From the NCBI RefSeq assembly GCF_003664995.1, contig NZ_JFHL01000002.1:62001-126000 (forward strand): a DNA stretch of 64,000 nucleotides. Direction: 5' to 3'. Under the pieces are notes generated by a model, which saw nothing but the letters and a program-made list of their open reading frames with translations, ran no database searches and was not told the origin of the DNA. Source of the DNA: Mesotoga sp. BH458_6_3_2_1 (lineage in GTDB: Bacteria > Thermotogota > Thermotogae > Petrotogales > Kosmotogaceae). The translations under genes and the position numbers were made by a program. Below are positions 1-8,400 of this stretch, piece after piece; within the stretch, counting starts at the first letter, position 1; each line of letters starts with the position of its first letter.

Positions 1-853
1 GATAGATGACGGTTTCTTTCTTTGCCTCTTCAGCGGTTAGGAAGAGAAAACCTGCCGTGTCCATTGCCTTATGCAATACGGGAATTGGAAATCCGCCCAT
101 CTTTTCCGATACAATCTGTGCAGTCTTCTCCCGGTTAGCTATAGAGAGGTTCATAGACTGCTGGTACAGGAGCAAGAATGACTCTACAACTCCTCTATCC
201 AGACTACCGCTCACAAATATTCCCGAAGTAGGGATCCTGATTTTCTCATCATTGAAACTGCTCCATAGATCTTCGATAGGCATGGATCTTATAACTCCCT
301 GCACACGCGTTTCGGCGAGCGAGGCAAAGGGTTCAGGTACAAGGATGACCTTTGCTTTTCCACTTGCAAGAAGTTGAACAGCTTCTGCTCCTCCAACGTA
401 AACAACTGTCACATCTCTTCCAACTTCGTATCCCTTAGATTCAAGTGCGCCTCGCAGAATAGTATCGGCCGTCTGACCCGGAGCTTGAAGCGTGTAGACT
501 TCGGTGCCAACTAGATCATCTATTATGACTATTCCCTTTTCCAAAGACATGAAATAAAAGCCGTTCCACATGCTAACTGCGGCGAGTTTTATGTCTACCC
601 CTGACGCCGCAAGTTTGACCCCAACGGTGACGGGAAGAAGGCTGATCTGAGCCTGTTCAGTCACCAACAAGGATATTGCCTCGTCAACGCTTCTCCAAAG
701 ATTCACTTCGAGGCCGGGTATTTCTTCGGAGATGTTTGAAGACAGCAATTCTGCGATCGGAATAAGTGTGGGACCGACTGGATTGATGTAATTTACCCCG
801 AAAGAAATTACGGTAAGGAACAGCAACAAGAATACAATTATGACTTTTTTCAT
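1..853 (-). CDS. ABC transporter substrate-binding protein, NMT1/SsuA-like (3' end outside window)
   Basis: I translated the minus strand from the ATG at 853. An open frame runs off the left edge for about 284 codons. It starts with a signal peptide (MKKVIIVFLLLFLTVISFG). The following sequence has the layout of a periplasmic binding protein for an ABC importer: an early NPVGPTLIPIAELLS segment, a VTEQAQISLLPVTVGVKLA segment, and later VILVPEPFASLAETR, as in the NMT1/THI5/SsuA group that binds small organic ligands such as pyrimidines, sulfonates or nitrate. The ligand cannot be told. A GGAGGTGG Shine-Dalgarno lies just before the ATG and a TATAAT-type -10 at 875-880. The permease and ATPase genes would lie beyond the left edge. 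Certain as a gene, moderate on family. Confidence 0.8.
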   Translation of the reverse strand, partial: MKKVIIVFLLLFLTVISFGVNYINPVGPTLIPIAELLSSNISEEIPGLEVNLWRSVDEAISLLVTEQAQISLLPVTVGVKLAASGVDIKLAAVSMWNGFYFMSLEKGIVIIDDLVGTEVYTLQAPGQTADTILRGALESKGYEVGRDVTVVYVGGAEAVQLLASGKAKVILVPEPFASLAETRVQGVIRSMPIEDLWSSFNDEKIRIPTSGIFVSGSLDRGVVESFLLLYQQSMNLSIANREKTAQIVSEKMGGFPIPVLHKAMDTAGFLFLTAEEAKKETVIY

Positions 854-1007
854 AGAGAACCACCTCCACTGACAATTATACACTCATTTTTCAAGCGTGG
901 CGATGGCTTATCAGCTTTGAAGGCCAAATCGAGAGCTCATAAGCGAATTAGGACTCTTATGGCGGGTTTCTTGCTTGAGAAGGCCAAAATCGCCCTCTAT
1001 AAGGAGT

Positions 1008-1036
1008 TTGGTAATTTAGGCTCTGAGTGGTAGAAT
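1008..1036 (+). promoter_or_regulatory. Promoter of the HU gene
   Basis: TTGGTA (1008-1013), a 17-nt spacer and TAGAAT (1031-1036) form a sigma-A type promoter. TGG sits directly before the -10, giving an extended -10. It lies 34 nt upstream of the HU start codon and is the only convincing promoter seen before the 1391-6883 genes. Confidence 0.6.
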
Positions 1037-1069
1037 AATAGCGACATCTCATGCGAAGGGGGGAACAGT

Positions 1070-1342
1070 ATGAACAAAAAAGAACTCATCGCTGAAATCG
1101 CTGAGAAAACGGGTGTTACTAAGAAGGATGCTGGAAAAACCCTGGACACGGTGATCGAGATTATTGAAAAGACACTGTCTAAGGGTGACGTTGTGAGACT
1201 GGTTGGCTTTGGCACATTTATGGTAGCTTCAAGAAAGGCCAGAAAGGGTGTCAATCCTAGAACCAAGAAACCCATCACGATTCCGGGTGGAAAAGTTCCT
1301 AAGTTTGTACCTGGAAAGGAACTGAAGGAAAAGGTAAAATAG
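1070..1342 (+). CDS. hup: DNA-binding protein HU
   Basis: This 90-aa protein has the standard HU/IHF length. It starts MNKKELIAEIAEKTGVTKKD, followed by the FGTFMVASRKARKGVNPRT segment that forms the DNA-clasping beta arms, including the conserved NPRT, and ends in a lysine-rich helix. HU is a dimeric nucleoid protein that bends and compacts DNA and constrains supercoils. An SD run of six G's lies six bases before the ATG. It has its own promoter and a strong terminator right after the stop, so it is mainly monocistronic. Readthrough could feed the envelope genes downstream. Confidence 0.97.
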   Translation: MNKKELIAEIAEKTGVTKKDAGKTLDTVIEIIEKTLSKGDVVRLVGFGTFMVASRKARKGVNPRTKKPITIPGGKVPKFVPGKELKEKVK

Positions 1343-1355
1343 TGTCGTAGACTCT

Positions 1356-1387
1356 GCGGCGGCCAGAGTAGCCGCCGCTTTTGTTTT
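1356..1387 (+). terminator. Rho-independent terminator after HU
   Basis: GCGGCGGC (1356-1363), a 7-nt loop and GCCGCCGC (1371-1378) are followed by TTTTGTTTT. The next gene starts only 3 nt after the T-tract, so its SD overlaps the terminator tail. Confidence 0.93.
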
Positions 1388-1390
1388 GGA

Positions 1391-2287
1391 GTGAAAAGCT
1401 TGAAAGGAATCTGGGTTCTTCTTATTGTCTTTGTTATTATCGTGGCTTTGGGTGCTTTCTTCAACATCTACTTTCTTAAGCAGTTTGGCGATCAGATGAT
1501 CTCGAGCCTCAGCACCAAGGAAATCGAAAACAAACTTCAAATCATGTCAGAAAGGCTTTCCCAACTCAATCTCAATCTCGATTCACTTTCATCAATCGAG
1601 GTGAGAAGTGATCTCTCGGGAATCATCTCGGATTTCGAAGTAATCGTTTCAGCGATGAATTCAGCGTCAAATTCCATGAGTAGTTCTGCTGTTGTCGATT
1701 CACTTACGAAATTGTCCGCAGATGTCAAGAACATTCAAAATGCTATTGGCTCGCTCGATAAGGGAGATAGTATTGATTACTCATCTCAGATAGAAGGGAT
1801 TAGGGGGAAAATCGTCTCGCTTGAATGGCAGGTAGAAGATTTGAAGACATTGCTCGAAACAAGTACAGTTGATCTGAAGAAATCTGTAGAGAGCGTGAGA
1901 GCTTCGTCAAGTTCTGCAAATGAGTCTTTCGATGAAGAAGTTGGAAAAGGTGTTCGGATTAGAATAGAATCGGGCTTTAAAGGGAGCAGCATACTTCACG
2001 ACAGTGATATTCTCATGATATTGAATGAACTTTATGCCTTGAGGGCGACTAAGATCTCACTAAACGGGAAGAGAATAATGCCATATACTTACGTGCGTTG
2101 CGTAGGAGCAACTGTTATAATTGATGATGTCCCTACACAAATTTCGCCTATTGTTATTGAAGTGTTGGGCGATTACGATTATTTGGTTTCCGGTCTGGGT
2201 CTCTTGAAGGAGTTTTTTAAGGGCAGAGAAATTGAAGTGACTTTTCTGCCACTTGAATTCATTACCATTCCCGCGGGAGGGGGTTGA
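1391..2287 (+). CDS. DUF881 (YlxW-like) membrane-anchored coiled-coil protein
   Basis: 298 aa from a GTG. Residues 1-27 form one N-terminal membrane anchor. Residues about 30-155 are Ser/Leu/Asp-rich with heptad-like spacing and probably form a coiled coil outside the membrane. The C-terminal 130 residues match what I know of DUF881 (PF05949): a HDSDILMILNELYALRATKI block, NGKRIMPYTYVRC, then SPIVIEVLGDYDYL and a final IPAG. DUF881 proteins occur near division and cell-wall genes; their biochemical role is unknown. The gene begins directly behind the HU terminator without a clear promoter of its own. It overlaps the next gene by a few bases, which suggests translational coupling. Confidence 0.75.
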   Translation: MKSLKGIWVLLIVFVIIVALGAFFNIYFLKQFGDQMISSLSTKEIENKLQIMSERLSQLNLNLDSLSSIEVRSDLSGIISDFEVIVSAMNSASNSMSSSAVVDSLTKLSADVKNIQNAIGSLDKGDSIDYSSQIEGIRGKIVSLEWQVEDLKTLLETSTVDLKKSVESVRASSSSANESFDEEVGKGVRIRIESGFKGSSILHDSDILMILNELYALRATKISLNGKRIMPYTYVRCVGATVIIDDVPTQISPIVIEVLGDYDYLVSGLGLLKEFFKGREIEVTFLPLEFITIPAGGG

Positions 2288-2292
2288 TTCAG

Positions 2293-4110
2293 TTGAAAAA
2301 AGTTGCCCTTCTATTTCTTCTTGTACCTGTTTTTTTGTTATTCACAGGGTGTGACTCACCTTTCATTACTAGGGATGACTTTCTTGCAAGGATGGATTCT
2401 ATTGAACAGAAGATTGATTCTCTGACTCTAGGTCAGAGAAAGATTGTCCAACTGGAAGACGCAGTTCAAGAGCTTGCCTTCCGGATTAACTTTGTTCAAG
2501 CAATAGAGCCTACGTATGCAGGCTATGAAGAGCTCGAAGCTTTGAGAGCCGAACTTCAGATAATAAAGAATATGCTCGCCGAGTCAGTAATCGATTCAGC
2601 TTCTTCCGCTGCAATAGTTAAGACACTCTATGACAAGATTGACGGTGTTCTCACCGGCTCGGTGGAGAATGATATCATCACAAGAGAAATCGACGACCTG
2701 AACAGAAAAGTTCAGGCACTCGAGTCTCTTAATTCTTCAAGATATTCAGAACTCGTCCAGAGAATTTCTGAAGTTGGTAGTTACGATAGTTCTATCGATG
2801 AAGCGAAGTATGATGAGCTTCTTCAGAGGATTGAAGAGATCAAGAATGCCGAGACCGTTATCGTTCAGCAGGAACCGGAAAACACAGACGGCAGATACGA
2901 TGAACTGGTACAGAAAATTGAGGAACTTTCTGCCAGGACGGATACTTCGGTTGTAGACAGCGTTAAGTACGATTCACTGGCAAGAAGGCTTGCCGAGTTG
3001 GAGCAGACTGTGGGTTCCTCTGTGATTGATGCAGAGGTTTTCAACGAGTTCGTTTCGAGAATTGAGGAAATGGATTCAAGAACTAGAGAGCTTGCCAGCA
3101 ATCTCGAGGCAATTGAACAGCAGGAAGAGCCTGAACAGAGAGAGTTTGTTACTATGACCACTTTCCTGGGAGAGATTTCCGACATTCGAAGCAGGCTTGG
3201 AGCAGCTGCTTACGAGACCATAGAACCTACATCTTATGTATCTTACGTTGTGAAGTCGGGAGACAGTCTCTGGAGTATTTCGCAAGCTTACGGTGTGACG
3301 GTGGAGCAGCTAAAGGTTATGAATACGGATGTTAAAAACTGGGATCTAATCTACCGCGGTGACGAGATCAAGATTCCTCTTTCTCTTGACAATCTGATGG
3401 CCAAGGCATCAATTGCAACTCATTTCGGTTTGAACCTTGGAGTAGACTTTCTTGTCGATTCGATAGAGTCTAATTTCGGAAGCTATGATTACGGTTACGC
3501 CAATCCAGGTATGGACTTGACTGTACCGCCCGGATCAAGAATCACGGCTTTTCTTCCTGGAAAGGTTATTTTGTCCGAGCGTGTGAACGATCTATACGGT
3601 GAAATGGTTGTCGTAGATCACGGAAACAATATTAAGACTGTGTATGCGCGCCTTGGTAGTCGTACAGTAGTGAAAGGCGATTTTGTTCGGGTTGGAGATA
3701 CAATCGGATCGGCCTCCGATGCAAAAGGAAACCTCCATTTTGAATTCTGGAAAGCTGACGTGCCGGTTAACCCTGCAGATATAATATTTGAGAACGTGGG
3801 AACTTTCGAGGTTACAATGTATACTGAATGGGATGATGCAAAGAATCCAACGTCACCTTCTTTCAAGATGACTGCAAGTGGGGATTTTGTGAAGGGATAT
3901 CGAACGGTTGCTGCCGATCCCAGCGTAATTCCTCTTGGCTCGATTGTCTATATCCCGTTCTTCTCATCCTCTCCAAACAAAGGATTCTTTGTTGTTGAGG
4001 ATACCGGTAGTTCTATAAGAGGTAATAAGATCGATGTTTACACCCACGATTTCGATATAGCGTCAAATTTCAAAGAAGATCTTCTGGTGTATGTGGTGAA
4101 GAAACCTTGA
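2293..4110 (+). CDS. Lipoprotein with coiled coil, LysM, degenerate M23 and 3D domains
   Basis: About 605 aa. The TTG at 2293 is preferred over the one at 2284 because the GGGAGG SD is then correctly spaced and the protein begins MKKVALLF with a lipobox LFTGC. Residues ~25-300 form a long coiled coil. A LysM peptidoglycan-binding domain follows (VVKSGDSLWSISQAYGV). Residues ~385-495 are an M23 (LytM) fold, but the first zinc motif reads NPGMD instead of HxGxD and the second NLHFE instead of HLHFE, so endopeptidase activity is doubtful. The last ~100 residues are a 3D domain with its three Asp positions (ADPSVIPLGS, EDTG, KIDVY), as in MltA/YuiC-type peptidoglycan enzymes. Likely an envelope lipoprotein that binds or remodels peptidoglycan. 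Confidence 0.85.
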   Translation: MKKVALLFLLVPVFLLFTGCDSPFITRDDFLARMDSIEQKIDSLTLGQRKIVQLEDAVQELAFRINFVQAIEPTYAGYEELEALRAELQIIKNMLAESVIDSASSAAIVKTLYDKIDGVLTGSVENDIITREIDDLNRKVQALESLNSSRYSELVQRISEVGSYDSSIDEAKYDELLQRIEEIKNAETVIVQQEPENTDGRYDELVQKIEELSARTDTSVVDSVKYDSLARRLAELEQTVGSSVIDAEVFNEFVSRIEEMDSRTRELASNLEAIEQQEEPEQREFVTMTTFLGEISDIRSRLGAAAYETIEPTSYVSYVVKSGDSLWSISQAYGVTVEQLKVMNTDVKNWDLIYRGDEIKIPLSLDNLMAKASIATHFGLNLGVDFLVDSIESNFGSYDYGYANPGMDLTVPPGSRITAFLPGKVILSERVNDLYGEMVVVDHGNNIKTVYARLGSRTVVKGDFVRVGDTIGSASDAKGNLHFEFWKADVPVNPADIIFENVGTFEVTMYTEWDDAKNPTSPSFKMTASGDFVKGYRTVAADPSVIPLGSIVYIPFFSSSPNKGFFVVEDTGSSIRGNKIDVYTHDFDIASNFKEDLLVYVVKKP

Positions 4111-5201
4111 AAAGATCACCGATTCTTTTTCTCCTATTCATTGGAATAATAGCAGTTACAGCATCCGGAACAATCACCCTTGGTCAGCGATATCCTCTTG
4201 GTATCATGCCTTCGGGACTTAAGAAGGTTGAGAATAGCAGCGGTACGTACTTCGTAACCCTTGTAAAAGGTGACTCGGAACTAGTTGTTTTTGATACAAG
4301 TTTCAGACCCCTGACTATTTTCGACTCCATGAGAAACGATGGGATAAATGATCTCATCTACAGGGATGGGAAGTTATATTGCTTTGGATTCTACAGTGGG
4401 AGAGTGATTGTTGTTGACGTTTCCGGTCACCCCAGCAAATGGAAGAAGATGGACGAGATTCCAACTTCCAGCAGACTGGTAACCGGTTCTTTTATTGACG
4501 GCAAAGTCGGAATGTTGACTAATGATTACGAGTTTCTTGTGCTTGATATCGACAAACGAGAGATTCTCAAGAGGGAAAATCTGCCAGTAATCGGACTGTC
4601 GGTTGCCGAGGATGCAAAGAATTTCTTCGTCTCGCTCTTTCACAATTACAACATGCTGACGCGCTCTCATGAAACAGAGAAGGGACTATTAGTCTTTGAT
4701 GAATGGGGCAACTTGGTGAAGGAAGTGAATATCGGAAAGAGGCCCTCCTACATTCTCTTGGAAGACAATAGGGTCTTTCTTGTATCATATGTTGAAGAGA
4801 CTCTGGAAGTCCTTTCAAAAAGTGATTTTTCTCAGATTCAGACAATCAAGCTTGGAAGATATCCGAACTTTCCGACAATTCATGATGGAAAGATCTGGCT
4901 TGCCTTGACCGGTGAAGACCAGATTATGGCGATAGACTTATCGAGCTACCAATCGAAGTATTTTGATCTTGTGGGGCGAGGTCCAATAAAGGTTGTTCAC
5001 AATGGAGATAGAATTTACGTTCTTGAGACTATTACTGGAACACTAGAGGTTTTGGATAGTAGGGGAAATACGATAGAATATGTAGAGTTAGATGGTTATC
5101 CGGTTGACATTGTTTTCAGTGGGAAGGAAGTTGCTGTTTTACTTCAAGAAGACTGGCAGACCGGCAAGAATACAGGAGCGCTTCAGCTAATCAGGCATTG
5201 A
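4107..5201 (+). CDS. Exported beta-propeller-like protein
   Basis: 364 aa from a TTG that overlaps the previous stop by 4 bases. A signal peptide (MKRSPILFLLFIGIIAVTAS) is followed by repeats of about 40-45 residues, with strands such as LVVFDTSFRPLTIFDS, VIVVDVSGHPSKW, FLVLDIDKREIL and LEVLSKSDFSQIQTIKLG. This spacing resembles a seven-bladed NHL/YVTN-type beta-propeller. No catalytic motif is recognisable. It probably acts outside the cytoplasm as a scaffold or binding protein for the neighbouring lipoproteins. Family assignment is from the repeat pattern only. Confidence 0.65.
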   Translation: MKRSPILFLLFIGIIAVTASGTITLGQRYPLGIMPSGLKKVENSSGTYFVTLVKGDSELVVFDTSFRPLTIFDSMRNDGINDLIYRDGKLYCFGFYSGRVIVVDVSGHPSKWKKMDEIPTSSRLVTGSFIDGKVGMLTNDYEFLVLDIDKREILKRENLPVIGLSVAEDAKNFFVSLFHNYNMLTRSHETEKGLLVFDEWGNLVKEVNIGKRPSYILLEDNRVFLVSYVEETLEVLSKSDFSQIQTIKLGRYPNFPTIHDGKIWLALTGEDQIMAIDLSSYQSKYFDLVGRGPIKVVHNGDRIYVLETITGTLEVLDSRGNTIEYVELDGYPVDIVFSGKEVAVLLQEDWQTGKNTGALQLIRH

Positions 5202-5218
5202 TGATTTTGGAGGTTTAG

Positions 5219-6883
5219 ATGAATCTTAAAAAGTTTTTCGGACTTGCTATCGTTGTTACCGTAGTGCTAATCTCAACAGTATCCTGTTTTGATCCGACGG
5301 TTAGATTGCTAAAGGCAATCCATACTCAGTTTGTTGACGAAGGCAGTACTCTTGAACTTGATCTCATGGCCTACGTGTTTCCGGTTTATAGTGCTGAAGC
5401 AATTACATTTGAGATAGACAGTGAAGTTGGCGAAATAATCGGAACCAAATTTGTTTACAGCCCTGATTTCGATTCTGCTGGCGTCTACAGTGTTGAGCTT
5501 ACTGCTAATAGTAACGAGCTGACTGACAACAGGGTATTCGCTGTAACCGTTGTTGATAAGAACAGAGCGCCTTCAATTGATGTGCCGGATCAGCATGTTG
5601 AGATTGAAGAAGAACTCCGGCTTGACCTAACGGACTTTTCTGATGACCCCGATGAAGATGCTCTGGCATTCTCTCTCATTAGTGGAGTCGGAGAAATCAT
5701 GGGAAATACATATATGTTCAGTTCAAGTGACATATATGTTGGAGAGAATAGCGTCACTGTTGGTATTAGCGACGGCAAGGGCGGGACTGATAGTACATCA
5801 TTTTCCATAACCGTTTTTGACTCGAATGGAGCGCCGCAAATCAATCTACCAGATCAAACCATTGAGGAAGGCGAAAATCTGTCAGTCGATCTTCTAGACT
5901 TCGCAACAGACCCTGATGGTGACGCACTCACTTTTGAATTGATAAATGGTGTGGGATCTGTACAAGGGAGCATCTACGAGTACTCAGCAGATTACGAAAG
6001 TGCTGGAGTGTATGGGGCGACAATTGGAGTAACTGATACGAAAGGCGCATCAAGCTCCGATCAGTTCCAGATTACTGTTGAGAATGTGAACAGGAAGCCA
6101 GAAGTTCCTACAAACCAATCACCGACAGATGGCGAGACAGATGTTGCAACCGGCTCTTCTCTGAAATGGACTTGCAGTGATCCGGATGGCGATGCTCTTC
6201 AGTACGATATCTACCTGGGTAAAGATCAAGATCCACTTTTAGTTGCCGCAGATATTTTTGTAGACAACTTCGTTCCCGGTGACCTTGACCCAGATACTGA
6301 GTACTATTGGAAAGTCGTTGCATCAGATGGAGAGGAGACCGTCGAGAGTCCTGTCTGGAAATTCACCACCGTGGTGCCTCCAGTTATACTTCAAATCATT
6401 GCAGAGGATGATCTTCCGGTGGCACCTCTAGTAGTCATAAATGGAATTGAGCGCCAATTGCCTGTAATCTTTGAGGGTCAGAAGAGTGAAGTTGTCCTGA
6501 TGGAGGTTCCAGAAGAGCAGCTTTATGACTCGGTCTTACCAGATGGTGATGATATTAGATTGGAATTTGCCAGATGGAGTGATGGTGAAGAGAGCCCTGA
6601 GCGATCAATTGTCCTTGGAGATTCAGTTGATTTCTCTGTTAGTTTCGATGCGAGCTATTACATAAATATTACTCACAACCTTCCTGTAGATCTCGAAATC
6701 GTAATTGAAGGTGCCGCCTGGTATGAATCAGGTGAAAAAGTGTCCATAAGCGCTCCAAAAGTTGATAACTTCACCTTCGACAGATGGATTAAGAACGGAG
6801 AAGAGGTTGTAGGAAGAATTATCACGGTCTATGTAGAAAGTCCAATCAGGCTTTATGCAGTGTACAAGCACGATTGTCCATAG
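5219..6883 (+). CDS. Surface lipoprotein with cadherin/Ig-like and FN3 repeats
   Basis: 554 aa with a clear SD (GGAGG, 5 nt before ATG). The signal ends in a lipobox (STVSC), so it is probably lipid-anchored. Three tandem Ig/cadherin-like repeats follow, each opening with forms of APxIxxPDQxxEEGExLxxDL and carrying acidic DPDGDAL-type loops that may bind calcium. A fibronectin type III-like module comes next (SPTDGETDVATGSSL to DTEYYWKV). The C-terminal ~160 residues include a FDRWIKNGEEV segment like the InlB B-repeat/Listeria-Bacteroides type. Such proteins are usually adhesive or structural. It is the last gene of the cluster and converges on cysK. Confidence 0.75.
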   Translation: MNLKKFFGLAIVVTVVLISTVSCFDPTVRLLKAIHTQFVDEGSTLELDLMAYVFPVYSAEAITFEIDSEVGEIIGTKFVYSPDFDSAGVYSVELTANSNELTDNRVFAVTVVDKNRAPSIDVPDQHVEIEEELRLDLTDFSDDPDEDALAFSLISGVGEIMGNTYMFSSSDIYVGENSVTVGISDGKGGTDSTSFSITVFDSNGAPQINLPDQTIEEGENLSVDLLDFATDPDGDALTFELINGVGSVQGSIYEYSADYESAGVYGATIGVTDTKGASSSDQFQITVENVNRKPEVPTNQSPTDGETDVATGSSLKWTCSDPDGDALQYDIYLGKDQDPLLVAADIFVDNFVPGDLDPDTEYYWKVVASDGEETVESPVWKFTTVVPPVILQIIAEDDLPVAPLVVINGIERQLPVIFEGQKSEVVLMEVPEEQLYDSVLPDGDDIRLEFARWSDGEESPERSIVLGDSVDFSVSFDASYYINITHNLPVDLEIVIEGAAWYESGEKVSISAPKVDNFTFDRWIKNGEEVVGRIITVYVESPIRLYAVYKHDCP

Positions 6884-6893
6884 GAAGAAGGTC

Positions 6894-7781
6894 TTAAGTC
6901 ATACTCAAATATCTCTCGTAAGTGTCCGGAGCTATCGTTGCGATTCGCTTGAAACCTCTTTGGGAAAGTTTTAGAGCTCCCGCAACGTTGGCTCCGGATG
7001 ATATTCCAACCATTAATCCCTCTTTTGTGTGGAGCCATTTCATCATAGATAGAGCCTCTTCGTCCTCAACGGTGATTACTTCGTCCAGCACTGAAAGGTC
7101 GAGGACTTTCGGTCTAAAGCCGGGACCGATTCCTTGAATTTGGTGAGAGCCAGCTCTCCCCTGTGAAATGAAGGGCGAACCCGCAGGTTCGATACCGGCT
7201 ATATGAATATTCTGAACTTCCTTCTTGAGATAGCGTCCAATTCCGGTCACTGTTCCTCCCGTTCCCATGCCGCAAATGAAGGCGTCCAGCTCCCGGTTGA
7301 CCTGCTTAAAAATCTCAGGACCGGTAGTAGAGAAGTGAAACAACGGATTAGCATCATTGTTGAACTGATCAAGCATTATTGAACCCGGATTGCTCTGGAG
7401 AAAGCTCTTGGCTTCGTCATATGAGCCGGATATCCCTTTATCAGATGGAGTTCTTATCACTTTAGCACCAAAGGCTTCCATTAGCTTAACTCGTTCAATG
7501 CTTGCCGATTCGGGCATAAAAATAACCGACATGTAACCTCTGGAAGCCGAAAGCATTGCTATTGCAATTCCCGTGTTGCCGCTGGTCGGCTCTACTATAG
7601 TCATTCCACTTTTGAGAATGTCACTTCTCTCGGCGTCAAGAATCATTCCAAGCACTGTTCTGTCCTTTACGCTTCCTCCGGGATTGTTCTTCTCGATCTT
7701 AAGCATTATGGATGAAGAATCTCCAAGAGATCGAAGCCTAATGATCGGGGTGTTACCTATTAGAGAATCAATAGAAATCAT
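6894..7781 (-). CDS. cysK: Cysteine synthase (O-acetylserine sulfhydrylase)
   Basis: 295 aa, close to CysK/CysM length. PLP fold type II motifs are present: NPGGSVKDR with the Schiff-base Lys, PTSGNTGIA for the phosphate-binding loop, GMGTGGTVTGIGRYLK, and a late GISSGANV segment. It converts O-acetyl-L-serine and sulfide to cysteine in the cytoplasm. It overlaps the upstream cysE stop by 4 bases, so the two steps of cysteine synthesis are one transcription and translation unit and probably form the cysteine synthase complex. Confidence 0.95.
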   Translation of the reverse strand: MISIDSLIGNTPIIRLRSLGDSSSIMLKIEKNNPGGSVKDRTVLGMILDAERSDILKSGMTIVEPTSGNTGIAIAMLSASRGYMSVIFMPESASIERVKLMEAFGAKVIRTPSDKGISGSYDEAKSFLQSNPGSIMLDQFNNDANPLFHFSTTGPEIFKQVNRELDAFICGMGTGGTVTGIGRYLKKEVQNIHIAGIEPAGSPFISQGRAGSHQIQGIGPGFRPKVLDLSVLDEVITVEDEEALSMMKWLHTKEGLMVGISSGANVAGALKLSQRGFKRIATIAPDTYERYLSMT

Positions 7782-8341
7782 TGTTGTGATCCCAGTCTTT
7801 CACATACCCTATGGATTCTCCCCGGTATGCCGGTAACAATAGAGAATTGAGGCACGTGTTCAATAACCACGCTGTTTGCGCCGACTTTAGAATTATCTCC
7901 AATATAAATCGGGCCAAGTATCTTAGCCCCCGCCCCAAGCACAACATTTCGCCCAATGTCCGGGTGCCGCTTTCCCTTCATCACATTCTTTGAGCCTAGA
8001 GTCACTCCGTGACATATCAGCGTTCCCGTCCCCACTGAAGCCGTCGAACCTATAACAACTCCTACACCATGATCAATTACAACTCCGCCTTCTACTCGAG
8101 CTGCAGGGTGAATGTCCATTGAATATACTATCCTTGAAAATAGATGGAGGCCCCTGGCCAGAAAAACAAGCCTGTTTTTCCAAAGAAGGGTAGAAATCCT
8201 GTATAGCAAAAGACCATGAAAACCCGCAGAGAAGAGAATGATGTGCCATTTGCTGGAAGCTGTAGGGTCCTTCTCAAGATAGGAGTCTACGTCCATAGAG
8301 ATATCTATCAATGTTTGCTTTATGCGTTTCATCCCTTTCAC
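7778..8341 (-). CDS. cysE: Serine O-acetyltransferase
   Basis: 187 aa, the short CysE form. Start GTG at 8341, with GAGGGTGA 8 nt upstream. The C-terminal half is a left-handed beta-helix with hexapeptide repeats and the catalytic region IHPAARVEGGVVIDHGVGVV, followed by GTLICHGVTLG and KRHPDIGRNVVLGAGAKILG. It makes O-acetylserine from serine and acetyl-CoA for the cysK product. The translation continues to residues QQ with no long inhibitory tail; feedback control cannot be judged. Confidence 0.95.
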   Translation of the reverse strand: MKGMKRIKQTLIDISMDVDSYLEKDPTASSKWHIILFSAGFHGLLLYRISTLLWKNRLVFLARGLHLFSRIVYSMDIHPAARVEGGVVIDHGVGVVIGSTASVGTGTLICHGVTLGSKNVMKGKRHPDIGRNVVLGAGAKILGPIYIGDNSKVGANSVVIEHVPQFSIVTGIPGRIHRVCERLGSQQ

Positions 8342-8400
8342 TGTATCACCCTCAATTGAAATTATCTATTGTAAGTATACCGTTGTTATCGGCATTGAAG

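Noticed and set aside
997-1467. 156-codon minus-strand frame over HU
   Set aside because: Antisense to HU and crosses its terminator; no start signal.
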